DNA from: Pseudomonadota bacterium
GTDB lineage: Bacteria > Pseudomonadota > Gammaproteobacteria > Burkholderiales > Rhodocyclaceae
Assembly (NCBI GenBank): GCA_018262095.1
Contig: JAGTRW010000038.1
Coordinates: 1-48,141 of the forward strand
DNA: 48,141 nucleotides
Direction: 5' to 3'
Under the pieces are notes generated by a model. That model ran no database searches, was not told the origin of the DNA, and was given only the letters and a program-made list of their open reading frames with translations. Shown here piece by piece: positions 17,023 through 26,560 of this stretch (position 1 is the first letter of the stretch; each line of letters begins with the position of its first letter). Position numbers and translations under genes: made by a program.

Positions 17023-17298
17023 ATGCCGATCTACGCCTATCGCTGCACTTCCTGCGGCTTTGAAAAAGATCATCTGCAGAAGCTCAGCGACCCCGTGCTC
17101 ACCACTTGCCCCGAGTGCGGCGCAGCGTCATACGCCAAGCAAGTCACCGCCGCCGGTTTTCAACTCAAGGGAACGGGCTGGTACGCCACCGATTTCAAGG
17201 GCGGATCAACGTCCACCCCGGCGCCCAAGTCGAAGCCGAGCGAAAACGCGGCGCCCTGCCAAGGCTGTGCCGGAGCAGAAGTGTGCGCGGGCAGTTGA
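17023..17298 (+). CDS. FmdB family zinc ribbon protein
   Basis: Small protein of 91 residues with an N-terminal zinc ribbon: two CxxC pairs (CTSC at 8-11 and CPEC about 29-32) in the CxxC/FmdB_1 pattern that begins MPIYAYRC. After the ribbon comes the usual FQLKGTGWYATDFK motif and a low-complexity lysine/proline tail ending in another CxGC/CAG cysteine group. The family is often named putative regulatory protein, but no role is proven. GAAGG precedes the ATG. It overlaps the DUF502 gene by 16 bp and lies upstream of aspS, a conserved proteobacterial order. Confidence 0.9.
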   Translation: MPIYAYRCTSCGFEKDHLQKLSDPVLTTCPECGAASYAKQVTAAGFQLKGTGWYATDFKGGSTSTPAPKSKPSENAAPCQGCAGAEVCAGS

Positions 17299-17918
17299 TC
17301 AAACGTTACTTCGTTACCGGGCTGCTGATCTGGGTTCCCCTGGCGATCACCGCCTGGGTGCTGTCTTTGATTGCCGGAATCGCCGATCAGTCGCTGCGCC
17401 TGCTGCCCGAGTCGATGCACCCGCACAGCATCCTGGGCTTCGACCTTCCGGGCACCGGCGTATTGCTGACGTTGCTGATCATCATGACCACCGGCGTACT
17501 CGCCGCCAATTTCATCGGTCAGCGACTCGTCGGCTGGTGGGAAAAGCTGCTGGCCCGAATTCCGGTCGTCAATTCGATCTACAACAGCGTCAAGCAGGTT
17601 TCCGACACGCTTTTCTCGTCGTCAGGCAACGCTTTCCGCAAAGCGCTACTGGTCCAGTACCCGCGCGCCGGCTCGTGGACCATTGCCTTTCTGACCGGGA
17701 CGCCGGGCGGCGACGTCGCCAACCATCTCGCCGGCGACTACGTCAGCATCTACGTCCCGACGACCCCGAATCCGACCTCTGGTTTTTTTCTGATGATGCC
17801 CAGAAGCGAGGTCATCGAGCTCGACATGAATGTCGACGAAGCGCTCAAGTACATCATCTCGATGGGCGTTGTCGCCCCTCCTGCGCGATCAAACCCTTCC
17901 CACAATCAACAATCGTAA
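17283..17918 (+). CDS. DUF502 family membrane protein
   Basis: Inner membrane protein of unknown function, 211 residues from the GTG at 17283, which has GGAG 7 bp upstream and overlaps the fmdB end. A TTG at 17295 that overlaps the fmdB stop is an alternative and would begin nearer to the family start ([14 protein letters not shown]). There are two membrane segments (about 8-30 and 55-80) and then a soluble domain with the DUF502 pattern [19 protein letters not shown] and [16 protein letters not shown]. It sits just before aspS, as in many Betaproteobacteria. Confidence 0.88.
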   Translation: MRGQLIKRYFVTGLLIWVPLAITAWVLSLIAGIADQSLRLLPESMHPHSILGFDLPGTGVLLTLLIIMTTGVLAANFIGQRLVGWWEKLLARIPVVNSIYNSVKQVSDTLFSSSGNAFRKALLVQYPRAGSWTIAFLTGTPGGDVANHLAGDYVSIYVPTTPNPTSGFFLMMPRSEVIELDMNVDEALKYIISMGVVAPPARSNPSHNQQS

Positions 17919-17931
17919 ACCCGGAACCAGC

Positions 17932-19734
17932 ATGCGAACTCATTATTGCGGACAAGTCAATTCACAAACCATCGGCCAGGAGGTCACGCTCTGTGGCTGG
18001 GCGCATCGTCGGCGCGACCACGGCGGCGTCATTTTCATCGACCTGCGCGACCGCGAAGGTCTGGCCCAGATCGTCTGCGATCCGGATCGGCCAGAGATGT
18101 TCGCCATCGCCGAATCGGTGCGCAACGAGTTCTGCCTGAAGGTCACCGGCAAGGTACGCGCCCGCCCGGCCGGAACGGTCAATCCCAACATGCCGAGCGG
18201 CGAGATCGAGATCCTGTGCTACGCCATCGACGTGCTCAACCCTTCGGTGACGCCGCCGTTCCAGCTCGACGACGACAATCTCTCCGAAAACGTCCGCCTG
18301 CTGCACCGGGTGATCGACCTGCGCCGCCCGCAGATGCAGAAAAACATGCAGCTGCGCTACAAGACGGCACGCGCCTTCCGCCGCTTCCTCGACGACGCCG
18401 GCTTCATCGACATCGAGACGCCGATGCTGACCAAGAGCACCCCTGAAGGGGCCCGCGATTACCTGGTCCCGTCGCGCGTCAACCCCGGCCACTTCTTCGC
18501 CTTGCCGCAGTCACCGCAGCTCTTCAAGCAATTGCTGATGATCGCCGGCTTTGACCGTTATTATCAGATCACCAAGTGCTTCCGCGACGAAGACCTGCGC
18601 GCCGATCGCCAGCCGGAGTTTACCCAGGTCGATATCGAGACCTCGTTCCTCAACGAGACCCAGATCACCGGGATCATGGAGGAACTGATCCGCACCGTGT
18701 TCAAGGAAGCGATCGACGTCGATCTACCCAACCCCTTCCCGCGCATGACCTACGCCGAAGCGATGTTCCGCTACGGCTCGGACAAGCCCGACCTGCGCGT
18801 CACGCTCGAACTCACCGAGATCACCGACCTGGTCAAGGACGTCTCGTTCAAGGTCTTCGCCAGCGTCGCCAACAGCGAAAACGGCCGCGTCGCCGGCCTG
18901 CGCATTCCGGGCGGCGCCACCCTGACGCGCGGCGAAATCGACGCCTATACGACTTTCGTCGCGATCTACGGCGCCAAGGGTCTGGCCTATATCAAGGTCA
19001 ATGACGCCTCCCAGCTCAACGAAACCGGCCTGCAATCGCCGATCGTCAAGAATCTGCATGCTGCCGCACTCAAGGGAATCGTCGAACGCACCGGCGCGCA
19101 ATCCGGCGACCTGATCTTCTTCTGCGCCGACAAGGCCAAGATCGTCAACGATGCGCTCGGCGCATTGCGCGTCAAGATCGGCCACGAAAAGGGCTTCGTC
19201 AACGGCAAGGCCTGGGAACCGATGTGGGTCGTCGACTTCCCGATGTTCGAGTACGACGAGGAAGCCAAGCGCTGGAACGCTTGCCACCATCCCTTCACCA
19301 GCCCGAAGGACGAGCATTTCGCGCTGCTCGCCAGCGATCCGGGCAAGTGTCTGGCCAAGGCCTACGACCTGGCGATGAACGGCTGGGAACTGGGCGGTGG
19401 CTCGGTGCGTATCCACCGCGCCGACGTTCAGAAGCAGGTGTTCGCGGCGCTCGGAATCGGCGACGAAGAAGCCAAGCTCAAGTTCGGTTTCCTGCTCGAC
19501 GCGCTCAACTACGGCGCGCCTCCGCACGGCGGCGTGGCCTTCGGCCTGGATCGCATCGTCACCATGATGACCGGTGCCGAGTCGATTCGTGACGTCATCG
19601 CTTTCCCGAAAACACAGCGCGCTCAATGCCTGCTCACCGACGCGCCCAGCGAAGTCGACGAAAAGCAGTTGCGCGAACTGCACATCCGCCTGCGCCAGAA
19701 AGTCGAAACGCAGGTCGAGGCCAGCAAGGACTGA
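17932..19734 (+). CDS. aspS: Aspartyl-tRNA(Asp/Asn) synthetase, probably non-discriminating
   Basis: Class II synthetase of 600 residues. The start at 17932 gives the family start [10 protein letters not shown]; the frame is open upstream but that part overlaps DUF502. The N-terminal anticodon-binding OB fold (1-105) is followed by the catalytic core with [16 protein letters not shown] (motif 2), the GAD insertion (about 290-420) and motif 3 [11 protein letters not shown]30 (RRRDHGG) and G81 (RPAGTVNPN) are the residues that mark non-discriminating enzymes such as that of Pseudomonas aeruginosa. I therefore infer that it also makes Asp-tRNA-Asn for GatCAB transamidation. Confidence 0.96.
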   Translation: MRTHYCGQVNSQTIGQEVTLCGWAHRRRDHGGVIFIDLRDREGLAQIVCDPDRPEMFAIAESVRNEFCLKVTGKVRARPAGTVNPNMPSGEIEILCYAIDVLNPSVTPPFQLDDDNLSENVRLLHRVIDLRRPQMQKNMQLRYKTARAFRRFLDDAGFIDIETPMLTKSTPEGARDYLVPSRVNPGHFFALPQSPQLFKQLLMIAGFDRYYQITKCFRDEDLRADRQPEFTQVDIETSFLNETQITGIMEELIRTVFKEAIDVDLPNPFPRMTYAEAMFRYGSDKPDLRVTLELTEITDLVKDVSFKVFASVANSENGRVAGLRIPGGATLTRGEIDAYTTFVAIYGAKGLAYIKVNDASQLNETGLQSPIVKNLHAAALKGIVERTGAQSGDLIFFCADKAKIVNDALGALRVKIGHEKGFVNGKAWEPMWVVDFPMFEYDEEAKRWNACHHPFTSPKDEHFALLASDPGKCLAKAYDLAMNGWELGGGSVRIHRADVQKQVFAALGIGDEEAKLKFGFLLDALNYGAPPHGGVAFGLDRIVTMMTGAESIRDVIAFPKTQRAQCLLTDAPSEVDEKQLRELHIRLRQKVETQVEASKD

Positions 19735-19739
19735 TCCTG

Positions 19740-20141
19740 ATGTCGCGCCTGGCCGCAGCCCTCAGGCTGGCGCTCTTTCTGGCGCTGGCCTGGGGCTGCG
19801 GACTCGGCGTAGAGGCGCGCGAGCCGTCGCCCGGCGACGCCGTCGTTGCCGTCGCGCTCGCCGACCTGCCGGCAGAAGCGCGCCAGACGCTGACGTTGAT
19901 CGAGCGTGGCGGACCTTTCCCCTTCCCGCACAAGGACGGCAGCAGCTTCGGCAATTTTGAGAAGCGCCTGCCGATCCAGGCGCGCGGCTACTACCGCGAA
20001 TACACCGTGCCGACGCCCGGCAGCGCCGACCGCGGCGCGCGACGGATCATCGCTGGCGGCGGCAATAATGTCGCGACTTCCGGCGAGTACTACTATACGG
20101 GCGACCACTACCGCACCTTCCGCCGGATACGCCAGCCATGA
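19740..20141 (+). CDS. Secreted barnase-type ribonuclease
   Basis: Predicted guanyl-specific RNase of the N1/T1/barnase family. The ATG at 19740, 5 bp after the aspS stop, gives 133 residues with a signal peptide (ALRLALFLALAWGCGLGVEA). Catalytic residues of barnase can be placed: glutamate E87 in YYREYTV, arginine R101/R102 in GARRIIAGG and histidine H123 in TGDHYRTF. DLPAEARQTLTLI matches the N-terminal helix region. It is followed, with a 4-bp ATGA overlap, by a barstar-like inhibitor. Its target could be extracellular RNA or competing cells; the sequence does not say. Confidence 0.88.
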   Translation: MSRLAAALRLALFLALAWGCGLGVEAREPSPGDAVVAVALADLPAEARQTLTLIERGGPFPFPHKDGSSFGNFEKRLPIQARGYYREYTVPTPGSADRGARRIIAGGGNNVATSGEYYYTGDHYRTFRRIRQP

Positions 20142-20569
20142 CCCCGACCGAAAAGAAACCTGAAAACGCTGGCATCTTCCGACTGGCGCGCCAGGATCTT
20201 CCTGCGCTGCGGCAAGCCGCAGACGAACTCGGGCAGGCCTTTTTCAGCGTCGACCTGACGAGCGCCAAAAATGTCCCGGGCTTCGTCAAGGCTTTCAAGC
20301 GCGACCTCGATTTTCCCGACTGGTTTGGCGGCAATCTCGACGCGCTGCACGACTGCCTCACCGATTTCTCCTGGCGCCCGGCGCCCGGCTATATCATCAC
20401 GCTCACAGGTAGCGAAGCGCTAAGCGCCAACCCGACCAGCTTCGCGATTCTCAACGAGGTTCTCGCCAGCGCCGTCGACTCGTGGCAAGCGAGAAACATT
20501 CCGTTTCGCGTCTTTTACCTGCAGGACGCCGCGGCCATGCGGCGAAATTCGCCCCCCGGCAGTCAATGA
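20138..20569 (+). CDS. Barstar-like ribonuclease inhibitor
   Basis: Barstar fold protein (143 residues) without a signal peptide, expected to bind and block the RNase encoded just before it while still in the cytoplasm. The conserved barnase-contact helix is present as WFGGNLDALHDCLTD. By alignment with barstar, D68 and D72 correspond to its D35 and D39, while the contact tryptophan W38 is replaced by H71. The N-terminal ~15 residues and C-terminal ~10 are extra. It overlaps the RNase stop and the nudB start by 4 bp each (ATGA), so the three should be translated as a unit. Confidence 0.9.
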   Translation: MTPTEKKPENAGIFRLARQDLPALRQAADELGQAFFSVDLTSAKNVPGFVKAFKRDLDFPDWFGGNLDALHDCLTDFSWRPAPGYIITLTGSEALSANPTSFAILNEVLASAVDSWQARNIPFRVFYLQDAAAMRRNSPPGSQ

Positions 20570-21027
20570 CCGGCGACAAGCGCCCCGTTTCCGTACTGGT
20601 CGTCATCCACACGCCGGAGCTGGAGATCCTGCTGCTCGAACGTGCGCTGCATGCCGGTTATTGGCAATCGGTAACCGGCAGCCAAGAGAACGACGAAAGT
20701 CTGATCGCCACGGCGGCGCGCGAGGTCGAAGAGGAAACCGGAATTGCGGCCAGTCAACGCGAGTTCTGCGACTGGCAGCAAGCCAACACCTTCGAGATTT
20801 TTCCCGAATGGCGCCACCGCTACGCACCCGGCGTCACGCACAACACCGAACACGTTTTTTCACTGCAAATCGCCGCACCGCAGCCGGTCGTCCTGGCGCC
20901 CGACGAACATTTGAACTATCGCTGGCTGCCGTGGCGCGAAGCCGCTGCCAAATGTTTCTCGTGGACTAACCGCGACGCCATCCTCATGCTGCCGCAGAGG
21001 ATTGCTCGTCAATTCGTCGCTCGCTGA
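20566..21027 (+). CDS. nudB: Dihydroneopterin triphosphate diphosphatase (NudB)
   Basis: Nudix hydrolase that removes pyrophosphate from dihydroneopterin triphosphate in folate synthesis. The ATG at 20566 overlaps the barstar stop and gives 153 residues (MTGDKRPVSVLVVIH). The Nudix box runs GSQENDESLIATAAREVEEETGI (about residues 37-59), led by the NudB-type YWQSVTGS. The segment FEIFPEWRHRYAPGVTHNTEHVF is also typical. It is the last gene of the aspS group and overlaps the antisense CWC gene by 44 bp at its 3' end. Confidence 0.93.
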   Translation: MTGDKRPVSVLVVIHTPELEILLLERALHAGYWQSVTGSQENDESLIATAAREVEEETGIAASQREFCDWQQANTFEIFPEWRHRYAPGVTHNTEHVFSLQIAAPQPVVLAPDEHLNYRWLPWREAAAKCFSWTNRDAILMLPQRIARQFVAR

Positions 21028-21193
21028 TTCGTTTATCGAGGCACGCCGGGCAGTAACAACGTCCGCCTTCTTCAGCGACGAGCAATCCAGTCGGCTTTTC
21101 CATGCACCAACAGGTCTGAAAACCGGCCACGGCGCCGCACAAAAAAGGCGCGCCGCAGTCGGCACAAACGCTGTTTCCCTGTTCAATCGTCAT
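20984..21193 (-). CDS. Cysteine-rich CWC family protein
   Basis: A 69-residue protein with eight cysteines in the CWC pattern: CADCGAPFLCG, then CWC, then CYCPACL, a likely two-site zinc-binding fold of unknown function. The ATG has a strong GAGGAG site. The last 44 bp overlap the end of nudB on the other strand. It stands alone between nudB and argB. Small size and clear cysteine spacing make it a real gene. Confidence 0.83.
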   Translation of the reverse strand: MTIEQGNSVCADCGAPFLCGAVAGFQTCWCMEKPTGLLVAEEGGRCYCPACLDKRISERRIDEQSSAAA

Positions 21194-21268
21194 CAGTTCT
21201 CCTCTCGATTCTTGCCCGCCGCCCTCGTCATGGTCGCCCGCCTTTTTATTTGCCGCAACGCCGGGTAA

Positions 21269-22186
<918 letters not shown>

Positions 22187-22189
22187 ACG

Positions 22190-22858
22190 GTGGCGCGCCA
22201 GCCGGCAGGGCGTGGTGAAGGCGCTGCCCGCACCTGGCTTTTCGACCTCGACAACACGCTGCACGACGCCAGCCCGCACATCTTCCCGCGCATCAGCCGC
22301 GCGATGATGGCTTACATGTGCGAGCACCTCGAGGTCGACGAGGCAGAGGCCACCCGTCTGCGAAAAATGTACTGGCAACGCTACGGTGCCACCCTGCTCG
22401 GCTTGATGCGCCACCACGGCACCGACCCCCACCACTTCCTGCACCACACGCACCAGTTCCCCGACCTGGCGAAAATCGTGATCGCCGAACGCGGCCTCAA
22501 GGCCATGCTGCGCCGGCTGCCGGGGCGCAAGATCATCTTTTCCAACGCCCCGCTCAATTACGCCGAGGCGGTGCTGGCGATTACCGGAATCCGCCGTTGT
22601 TTTGACGCGGTCTACGCCGTCGAGCGACTGCGCTTTCAGCCGAAGCCGGCGATCGGCGGATTTCATCGCCTGCTGCACGACGAAGGACTCGACCCGCACG
22701 CCTGCATCATGGTTGAAGATACGCTGCCGAATCTAGAAACAGCCAAACGCCTCGGCATGAAAACCGTGTGGGTGAGCGCCTGCACACGCCAGCCGCCTTA
22801 TGTCGACGTCAGGCTGGCTTCGGTTCTCGACTTGCCGGGGCGGCTTGGCCGGCTATAA
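22190..22858 (+). CDS. HAD-family pyrimidine 5'-nucleotidase
   Basis: Haloacid dehalogenase-like phosphatase of the SDT1/PHM8 pyrimidine 5'-nucleotidase branch, 222 residues. Motif I is FDLDNTLHDA with nucleophile D19 and D21, motif II IIFSNAPLNYAE and motif III/IV KPAIGGFHRLL with MVEDTLPNLETAKRLG. The GTG start lies 3 bp after the argB stop without a strong ribosome site, so it may depend on argB translation. The argB-HAD-slmA order is common in Betaproteobacteria. The true substrate is not known from sequence. Confidence 0.9.
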   Translation: MARQPAGRGEGAARTWLFDLDNTLHDASPHIFPRISRAMMAYMCEHLEVDEAEATRLRKMYWQRYGATLLGLMRHHGTDPHHFLHHTHQFPDLAKIVIAERGLKAMLRRLPGRKIIFSNAPLNYAEAVLAITGIRRCFDAVYAVERLRFQPKPAIGGFHRLLHDEGLDPHACIMVEDTLPNLETAKRLGMKTVWVSACTRQPPYVDVRLASVLDLPGRLGRL

Positions 22859-22859
22859 T
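22832..22859 (+). promoter_or_regulatory. Sigma-70 promoter of slmA inside the HAD gene end
   Basis: TTGCCG (22832-22837) and a perfect TATAAT (22854-22859) are 16 bp apart. The -10 box contains the TAA stop of the HAD gene. The predicted start is near 22866, 26 nt before the slmA ATG. Confidence 0.6.
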
Positions 22860-22891
22860 CGATCCAGCCTAACAAGCAGAGGGGCAAGGAC

Positions 22892-23488
22892 ATGGCGAAG
22901 CCGGGCGAAAGGAAACTGCAAATCCTGCAAGCGCTGGCCGGGATGCTCGAAGACCCGAAAGTTGAAAAGATCACCACCGCCGCCTTGGCCGCCCGTCTCG
23001 ACTGCTCGGAGGCGGCGCTTTACCGCCATTTCGCGAGCAAGGCGCAGATGTTCGAAGGCCTCATCGAGTTCATCGAAACGAGCGTATTCGGCGTCATCAA
23101 CCAGATTTCTGCCGAACCGGCGCAAGGCCTGCAGCAGGTCGAACACATCCTCGCGCTGCTGCTCGGCTTCGCCCAGCGCAATCGCGGCATGACCCGGGTG
23201 CTGACCGGCGACGCGCTGGTCAACGAAAACGAACGATTGCAGACGCGCATCAACCTGGTGCACGACAAGATCGAGGCAGCGCTCAAGCAGGCACTACGCG
23301 TCGCCGCAGCGCAGCAACAGATCGCCGCCACCGCCGACTTCGGCGCGCTGGCCAACGTGCTGCTCTGCTACGTCGTCGGCCGCTGGCAACAGTACGCCAA
23401 GAGCGGCTTTACGCGTGAGCCGACGGCGCAGTGGACACAGCAATGGCCGATGCTCTGCGTCGCCTGTCTGAGCCAGCAAACAGACTGA
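22892..23488 (+). CDS. slmA: Nucleoid occlusion factor SlmA (TetR family)
   Basis: DNA-binding protein that blocks FtsZ ring assembly over the chromosome when bound to SlmA sites. The 198-residue protein has the N-terminal HTH (about 28-60) with the SlmA-specific segment CSEAALYRHFASKAQMFEGL followed by IEFIE. The all-alpha C-terminal domain is of normal length. GGGGCAAGGAC precedes the ATG. The promoter overlaps the end of the HAD gene. An ordinary TetR repressor is the alternative, but the helix sequence and the place beside argB-HAD support SlmA. Confidence 0.92.
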   Translation: MAKPGERKLQILQALAGMLEDPKVEKITTAALAARLDCSEAALYRHFASKAQMFEGLIEFIETSVFGVINQISAEPAQGLQQVEHILALLLGFAQRNRGMTRVLTGDALVNENERLQTRINLVHDKIEAALKQALRVAAAQQQIAATADFGALANVLLCYVVGRWQQYAKSGFTREPTAQWTQQWPMLCVACLSQQTD

Positions 23489-23585
23489 ACAAGCTGGTCC
23501 GCGGCACTGCCGACGCGGACAATCGTGTAAAATCCGCAGCTTAATAAAAATTTGCGGCTAATTCTGCCCACCACCGGCCCACCTC

Positions 23586-24692
23586 ATGCGTACCGCACCA
23601 CCGCGACTGGCTTTTATCGACGCCCTCAAGGCGATCGCTTCGCAACTCATCGTCCTTCACCATCTGGCGTTCTACGGCCCGATGTCCGACGTCGCCAATG
23701 AATTGGCACCGGCGCTTTTTTCCTGGCTCAGCCAGGACGCTCGCATCGCGGTCCAGGTCTTTCTGGTGATCGGCGGCTTTCTTGCCGCCAAAGCACTGGC
23801 GCCGGCCGGCCAACTGATCAGCAGCGCCCCGCTGGCGCTGCTCAAGAAGCGCTATCTCAAGCTGGTCATCCCCTACCTGGCGGCGGTATTGCTCAGCATT
23901 GTGTGCGCGGCGATCGCGCGCGGCCTGATCGATCACGATTCGATTCCCAATCCACCGACCGCCAGGCAGATGCTGGCGCATATCGCACTGTTGCAAAACA
24001 TTCTCGACTTCGATTCGCTGTCGGCAGGCGTCTGGTATATCGCCATCGACTTCCAGTTATTCACCCTGCTGCTCGCCACGCTCTGGCTCGCGCGCACGAC
24101 CGGAGGCGTCGCCACGCAGCGCCTCGGCGTTCTCTTGGTCAGCGTACTGGCACTCGCTTCGCTGCTCTACTTCAACCGGGATTCGAACTGGGACAACTGG
24201 GCGCTCTACTTCTTTGGCGCCTACGCGCTGGGTACGCTGACCTACTGGATCAGCGACGCCGAACAGCCACACGGACTGCTGTTGATGGCGGTCGTCGTCG
24301 TTGCCGTACTGCTCGTCGACTTTCGCTCGCGCATCGCGGTCGCGCTGCTCACCGCGCTGGCACTGGGTATTGCTCGGCGCAACGGATTCATGGAAAGCTG
24401 GCCGAAGGGAAAGATCCTGGCCTATCTCGGAAAAATTTCCTATTCGGTATTTCTGGCGCATTTTCCGGTCGTTCTGGTGGTCAATGCCGTATTCACCAGA
24501 ATCGCGCCACAAAGTCCGGCCATCAATGCCTTGGGGATTGCTTTCGCCTGGGCTGCCAGCGTCGCTGTCGGCGCCGTGTTCTTTCGCCTCGTCGAGAACC
24601 GCGCCAGTTACTGGCAGGGCCTGACCATCGACCCGGCACTGCGCGCCCTCGGACGCGGCGCCCTGGTTTTCAGAACCCGGTTTCTGGGATAA
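23586..24692 (+). CDS. Acyltransferase family 3 membrane protein
   Basis: Integral membrane acyltransferase of the Acyl_transf_3/OafA-NodX type, 368 residues with about ten hydrophobic segments. The N-terminus has the family pattern FIDALKAIASQLIVLHHL with the conserved histidine pair, followed by the GGFLAAKAL segment and YISYSVFLAHFPV-like residues near the end. Such proteins put acetyl or other acyl groups on cell-surface sugars. The substrate is unknown. It stands alone after slmA, and a hairpin terminator follows before the convergent fliE. Confidence 0.86.
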   Translation: MRTAPPRLAFIDALKAIASQLIVLHHLAFYGPMSDVANELAPALFSWLSQDARIAVQVFLVIGGFLAAKALAPAGQLISSAPLALLKKRYLKLVIPYLAAVLLSIVCAAIARGLIDHDSIPNPPTARQMLAHIALLQNILDFDSLSAGVWYIAIDFQLFTLLLATLWLARTTGGVATQRLGVLLVSVLALASLLYFNRDSNWDNWALYFFGAYALGTLTYWISDAEQPHGLLLMAVVVVAVLLVDFRSRIAVALLTALALGIARRNGFMESWPKGKILAYLGKISYSVFLAHFPVVLVVNAVFTRIAPQSPAINALGIAFAWAASVAVGAVFFRLVENRASYWQGLTIDPALRALGRGALVFRTRFLG

Positions 24693-24737
24693 CTCAAGGC
24701 ACCGGCTGAGGAAGCCGCACCATCTTGCTGAAACGAC

Positions 24738-24759
24738 AACGGCGCCTCGCAGCGCCGTT
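24738..24759. terminator. Hairpin between the acyltransferase gene and fliE
   Basis: AACGGCGC (24738-24745) and GCGCCGTT (24752-24759) form a perfect 8-bp stem with a 6-nt loop between two convergent genes. The T-tracts are short (ATTTCC on plus, GTCGTTT on minus), so it is probably a moderate bidirectional terminator. Confidence 0.62.
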
Positions 24760-24782
24760 ATTTCCTGCACCAACAAAATACG

Positions 24783-25106
24783 CTAGACCGTCATGTTCAT
24801 CACGTCGTGGTACGCAGTCACGAGCTTGTTGCGCACCTGCACCATTTCCTGAAACGAGACATTGGCCTTCTGCAAGGAAATCATCACCTCGTGCAGATTG
24901 GCACTGCTGTCGCCGGCGGCAAAATTTGCCGCCATACCCTCTGCCTGCTGCTGCGTCTGATTGACCTGAGCAATCGAATTTTGCAGCACCGCAGCGAAAT
25001 CGGTTCCGCCCGCGGCCGCACCCGGCGTCTCTGACACGCGCCCACTGGCCTGCGCCGCCGTCGCCTGCAAAACGCTTAACATCTGATCAATACCGAGGGT
25101 ATCCAT
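24783..25106 (-). CDS. fliE: Flagellar hook-basal body protein FliE
   Basis: Links the MS ring to the rod and is needed for opening the flagellar export gate. The ATG at 25106, with GGAGAAGG upstream, gives 107 residues (MDTLGIDQML); a TTG four codons upstream is less likely. The conserved C-terminal half is clear (ANLHEVMISLQKANVSFQ and VQVRNKLVTAYHDVMNM). It is separated from fliF and lies downstream of flrBC on the opposite strand. A near-perfect sigma-54 promoter stands before it. Confidence 0.95.
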   Translation of the reverse strand: MDTLGIDQMLSVLQATAAQASGRVSETPGAAAGGTDFAAVLQNSIAQVNQTQQQAEGMAANFAAGDSSANLHEVMISLQKANVSFQEMVQVRNKLVTAYHDVMNMTV

Positions 25107-25139
25107 TGCCTTCTCCAAACAGTCTCCGCATCGGACAAC

Positions 25140-25154
25140 GCAATAAACGCGCCA
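25140..25154 (-). promoter_or_regulatory. Sigma-54 promoter of fliE
   Basis: On the minus strand TGGCGCGTTTATTGC matches the consensus TGGCACGNNNNTTGC at all fixed positions but one, with GG and GC at the required spacing. The start would be near 25128, 22 nt before the fliE ATG. The sigma-54 activator gene flrC lies immediately upstream. Confidence 0.85.
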
Positions 25155-25184
25155 GAAACTCGATCAGACTGAAAAACATTGAGC

Positions 25185-26540
25185 TCATTCGTTAAACAAA
25201 CCGGCCTCCCGGTATTGTTTGAGCTTGTGCCGCAAAGTTCGTTCAGACATTCCCAAACGTTCGCCCGCGAGCTTGCGCGAACCGGCAACCGCGCTCAAGG
25301 TATCCAAAATATGCTCGCGCTCCATGTCGCGCATATTATCGGTCTTTTGCGCCTCGGGCGGCGTCATCGCTGAGGTCGTTGCGCTCGGCGCGACGGCAGC
25401 GACTGATGGCGTCACCAGAGAAAGGTGCAAGGCATCGACTTCGACGACGTCGCCGGGGGCAAAAATCACCGCGCGCTGCATGACGTTTTCCAACTCGCGA
25501 ACGTTTCCGGGCCAGCTGTGCCGGCGCAGCGCCACCTCGGCAGACGGCGCCAGTCGCAGGCCGGTACGGCGCGAACGACCACCGTGCTCGGCCAGAAAAT
25601 GCCGCGCCAGCGGGATGATATCGTCGGGGCGCTGACGCAGCGCGGGGATCAGCAGCGGAAAGACGTTGAGCCGGTAATACACGTCCTCGCGCAAGGCCCC
25701 CCTGGCCACTGCCTCGGCCATGTCGCGGTTGGACGTCGCGATGATCCTGATGTCGAGCGCCACCGGCTTCTTGCCACCGACCCGCTCGACTTCGCGCTCC
25801 TGGAGAACGCGCAGCAGCTTGGCTTGCAGCCCGAGCGGCATCTCGGTGACCTCGTCGAGCAGCAGCGTGCCGTTCTGCGCCTGCTCGAACTTGCCGGCCT
25901 GCGCCTGCTGTGCGCCGGTGAACGCGCCCTTCTCGTAGCCGAACAGCGTCGCCTCAAGCAGGCTGTCCGGAATCGCCGCGCAGTTGATCGCGACAAACGG
26001 TCCGGATCGACGCGCCGAGTGATTGTGGATGAAGCGCGCGACGACTTCCTTGCCGACGCCGCTTTCACCGGACAGCAGCACGGTGGTATCGGTCTGCGCG
26101 ACGCGCGCGGCGAGCGCGAAGAGATTGCGGCTGACCGGATCGTTGGCGACCACCCGCTCGTCGTCCATCGCTTCCGGCAGCCGGTAGCGCGCCACGTGCT
26201 CGAGCAGCGCCTTCGGCTCGAAGGGCTTGAGCAGGAAGTCGCAGGCGCCGCAACGCATGGCTTCGACCGCGCGGTCGACGTCGGCGTACGCCGTCATCAA
26301 CACCACCGGCAGATGCGGAAAGCGGCTGCGAATCTCCTTGAGCAGCGCGATACCATCCATCGGCATCATGCGCACGTCGCTGACCACCAGCGCCACGCCC
26401 TGTGCCTCAAGCAGCGCCAGCGCCGCCTCGCCGCCCGACGCCGACACGGCCGTCTGGCCGGCAAGCTCGAGCGTATCGCAAACCGCTTCGCGCAAATTGG
26501 GGTCGTCTTCGACAACCAGTATCGGTAATCCCTGAGCCAT
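25185..26540 (-). CDS. flrC: Sigma-54 dependent flagellar response regulator FlrC/FleR
   Basis: Activator of mid-class flagellar genes. The ATG at 26540 gives 451 residues. The receiver domain (6-120) has phospho-acceptor D55 and K105. The AAA+ domain (about 130-370) has Walker A GESGVGKE at 158-165 and the sigma-54 contact loop GAFTGA at 205-210. A Fis-type helix-turn-helix closes the protein (ERLGMSERTLRHKLKQYRE). It is fed by the sensor FlrB encoded upstream and is followed by fliE with its sigma-54 promoter. FlrC and FleR are names for the same type; I use flrC. Confidence 0.93.
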   Translation of the reverse strand: MAQGLPILVVEDDPNLREAVCDTLELAGQTAVSASGGEAALALLEAQGVALVVSDVRMMPMDGIALLKEIRSRFPHLPVVLMTAYADVDRAVEAMRCGACDFLLKPFEPKALLEHVARYRLPEAMDDERVVANDPVSRNLFALAARVAQTDTTVLLSGESGVGKEVVARFIHNHSARRSGPFVAINCAAIPDSLLEATLFGYEKGAFTGAQQAQAGKFEQAQNGTLLLDEVTEMPLGLQAKLLRVLQEREVERVGGKKPVALDIRIIATSNRDMAEAVARGALREDVYYRLNVFPLLIPALRQRPDDIIPLARHFLAEHGGRSRRTGLRLAPSAEVALRRHSWPGNVRELENVMQRAVIFAPGDVVEVDALHLSLVTPSVAAVAPSATTSAMTPPEAQKTDNMRDMEREHILDTLSAVAGSRKLAGERLGMSERTLRHKLKQYREAGLFNE

Positions 26541-26560
26541 TTTTTTCGAGTTCCCGAGAA

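Noticed and set aside
19740-20569. RNase-barstar pair as part of a mobile or polymorphic-toxin locus
   Set aside because: No transposase, integrase, secretion-domain toxin or composition shift is seen around it; it is tightly packed with aspS and nudB.
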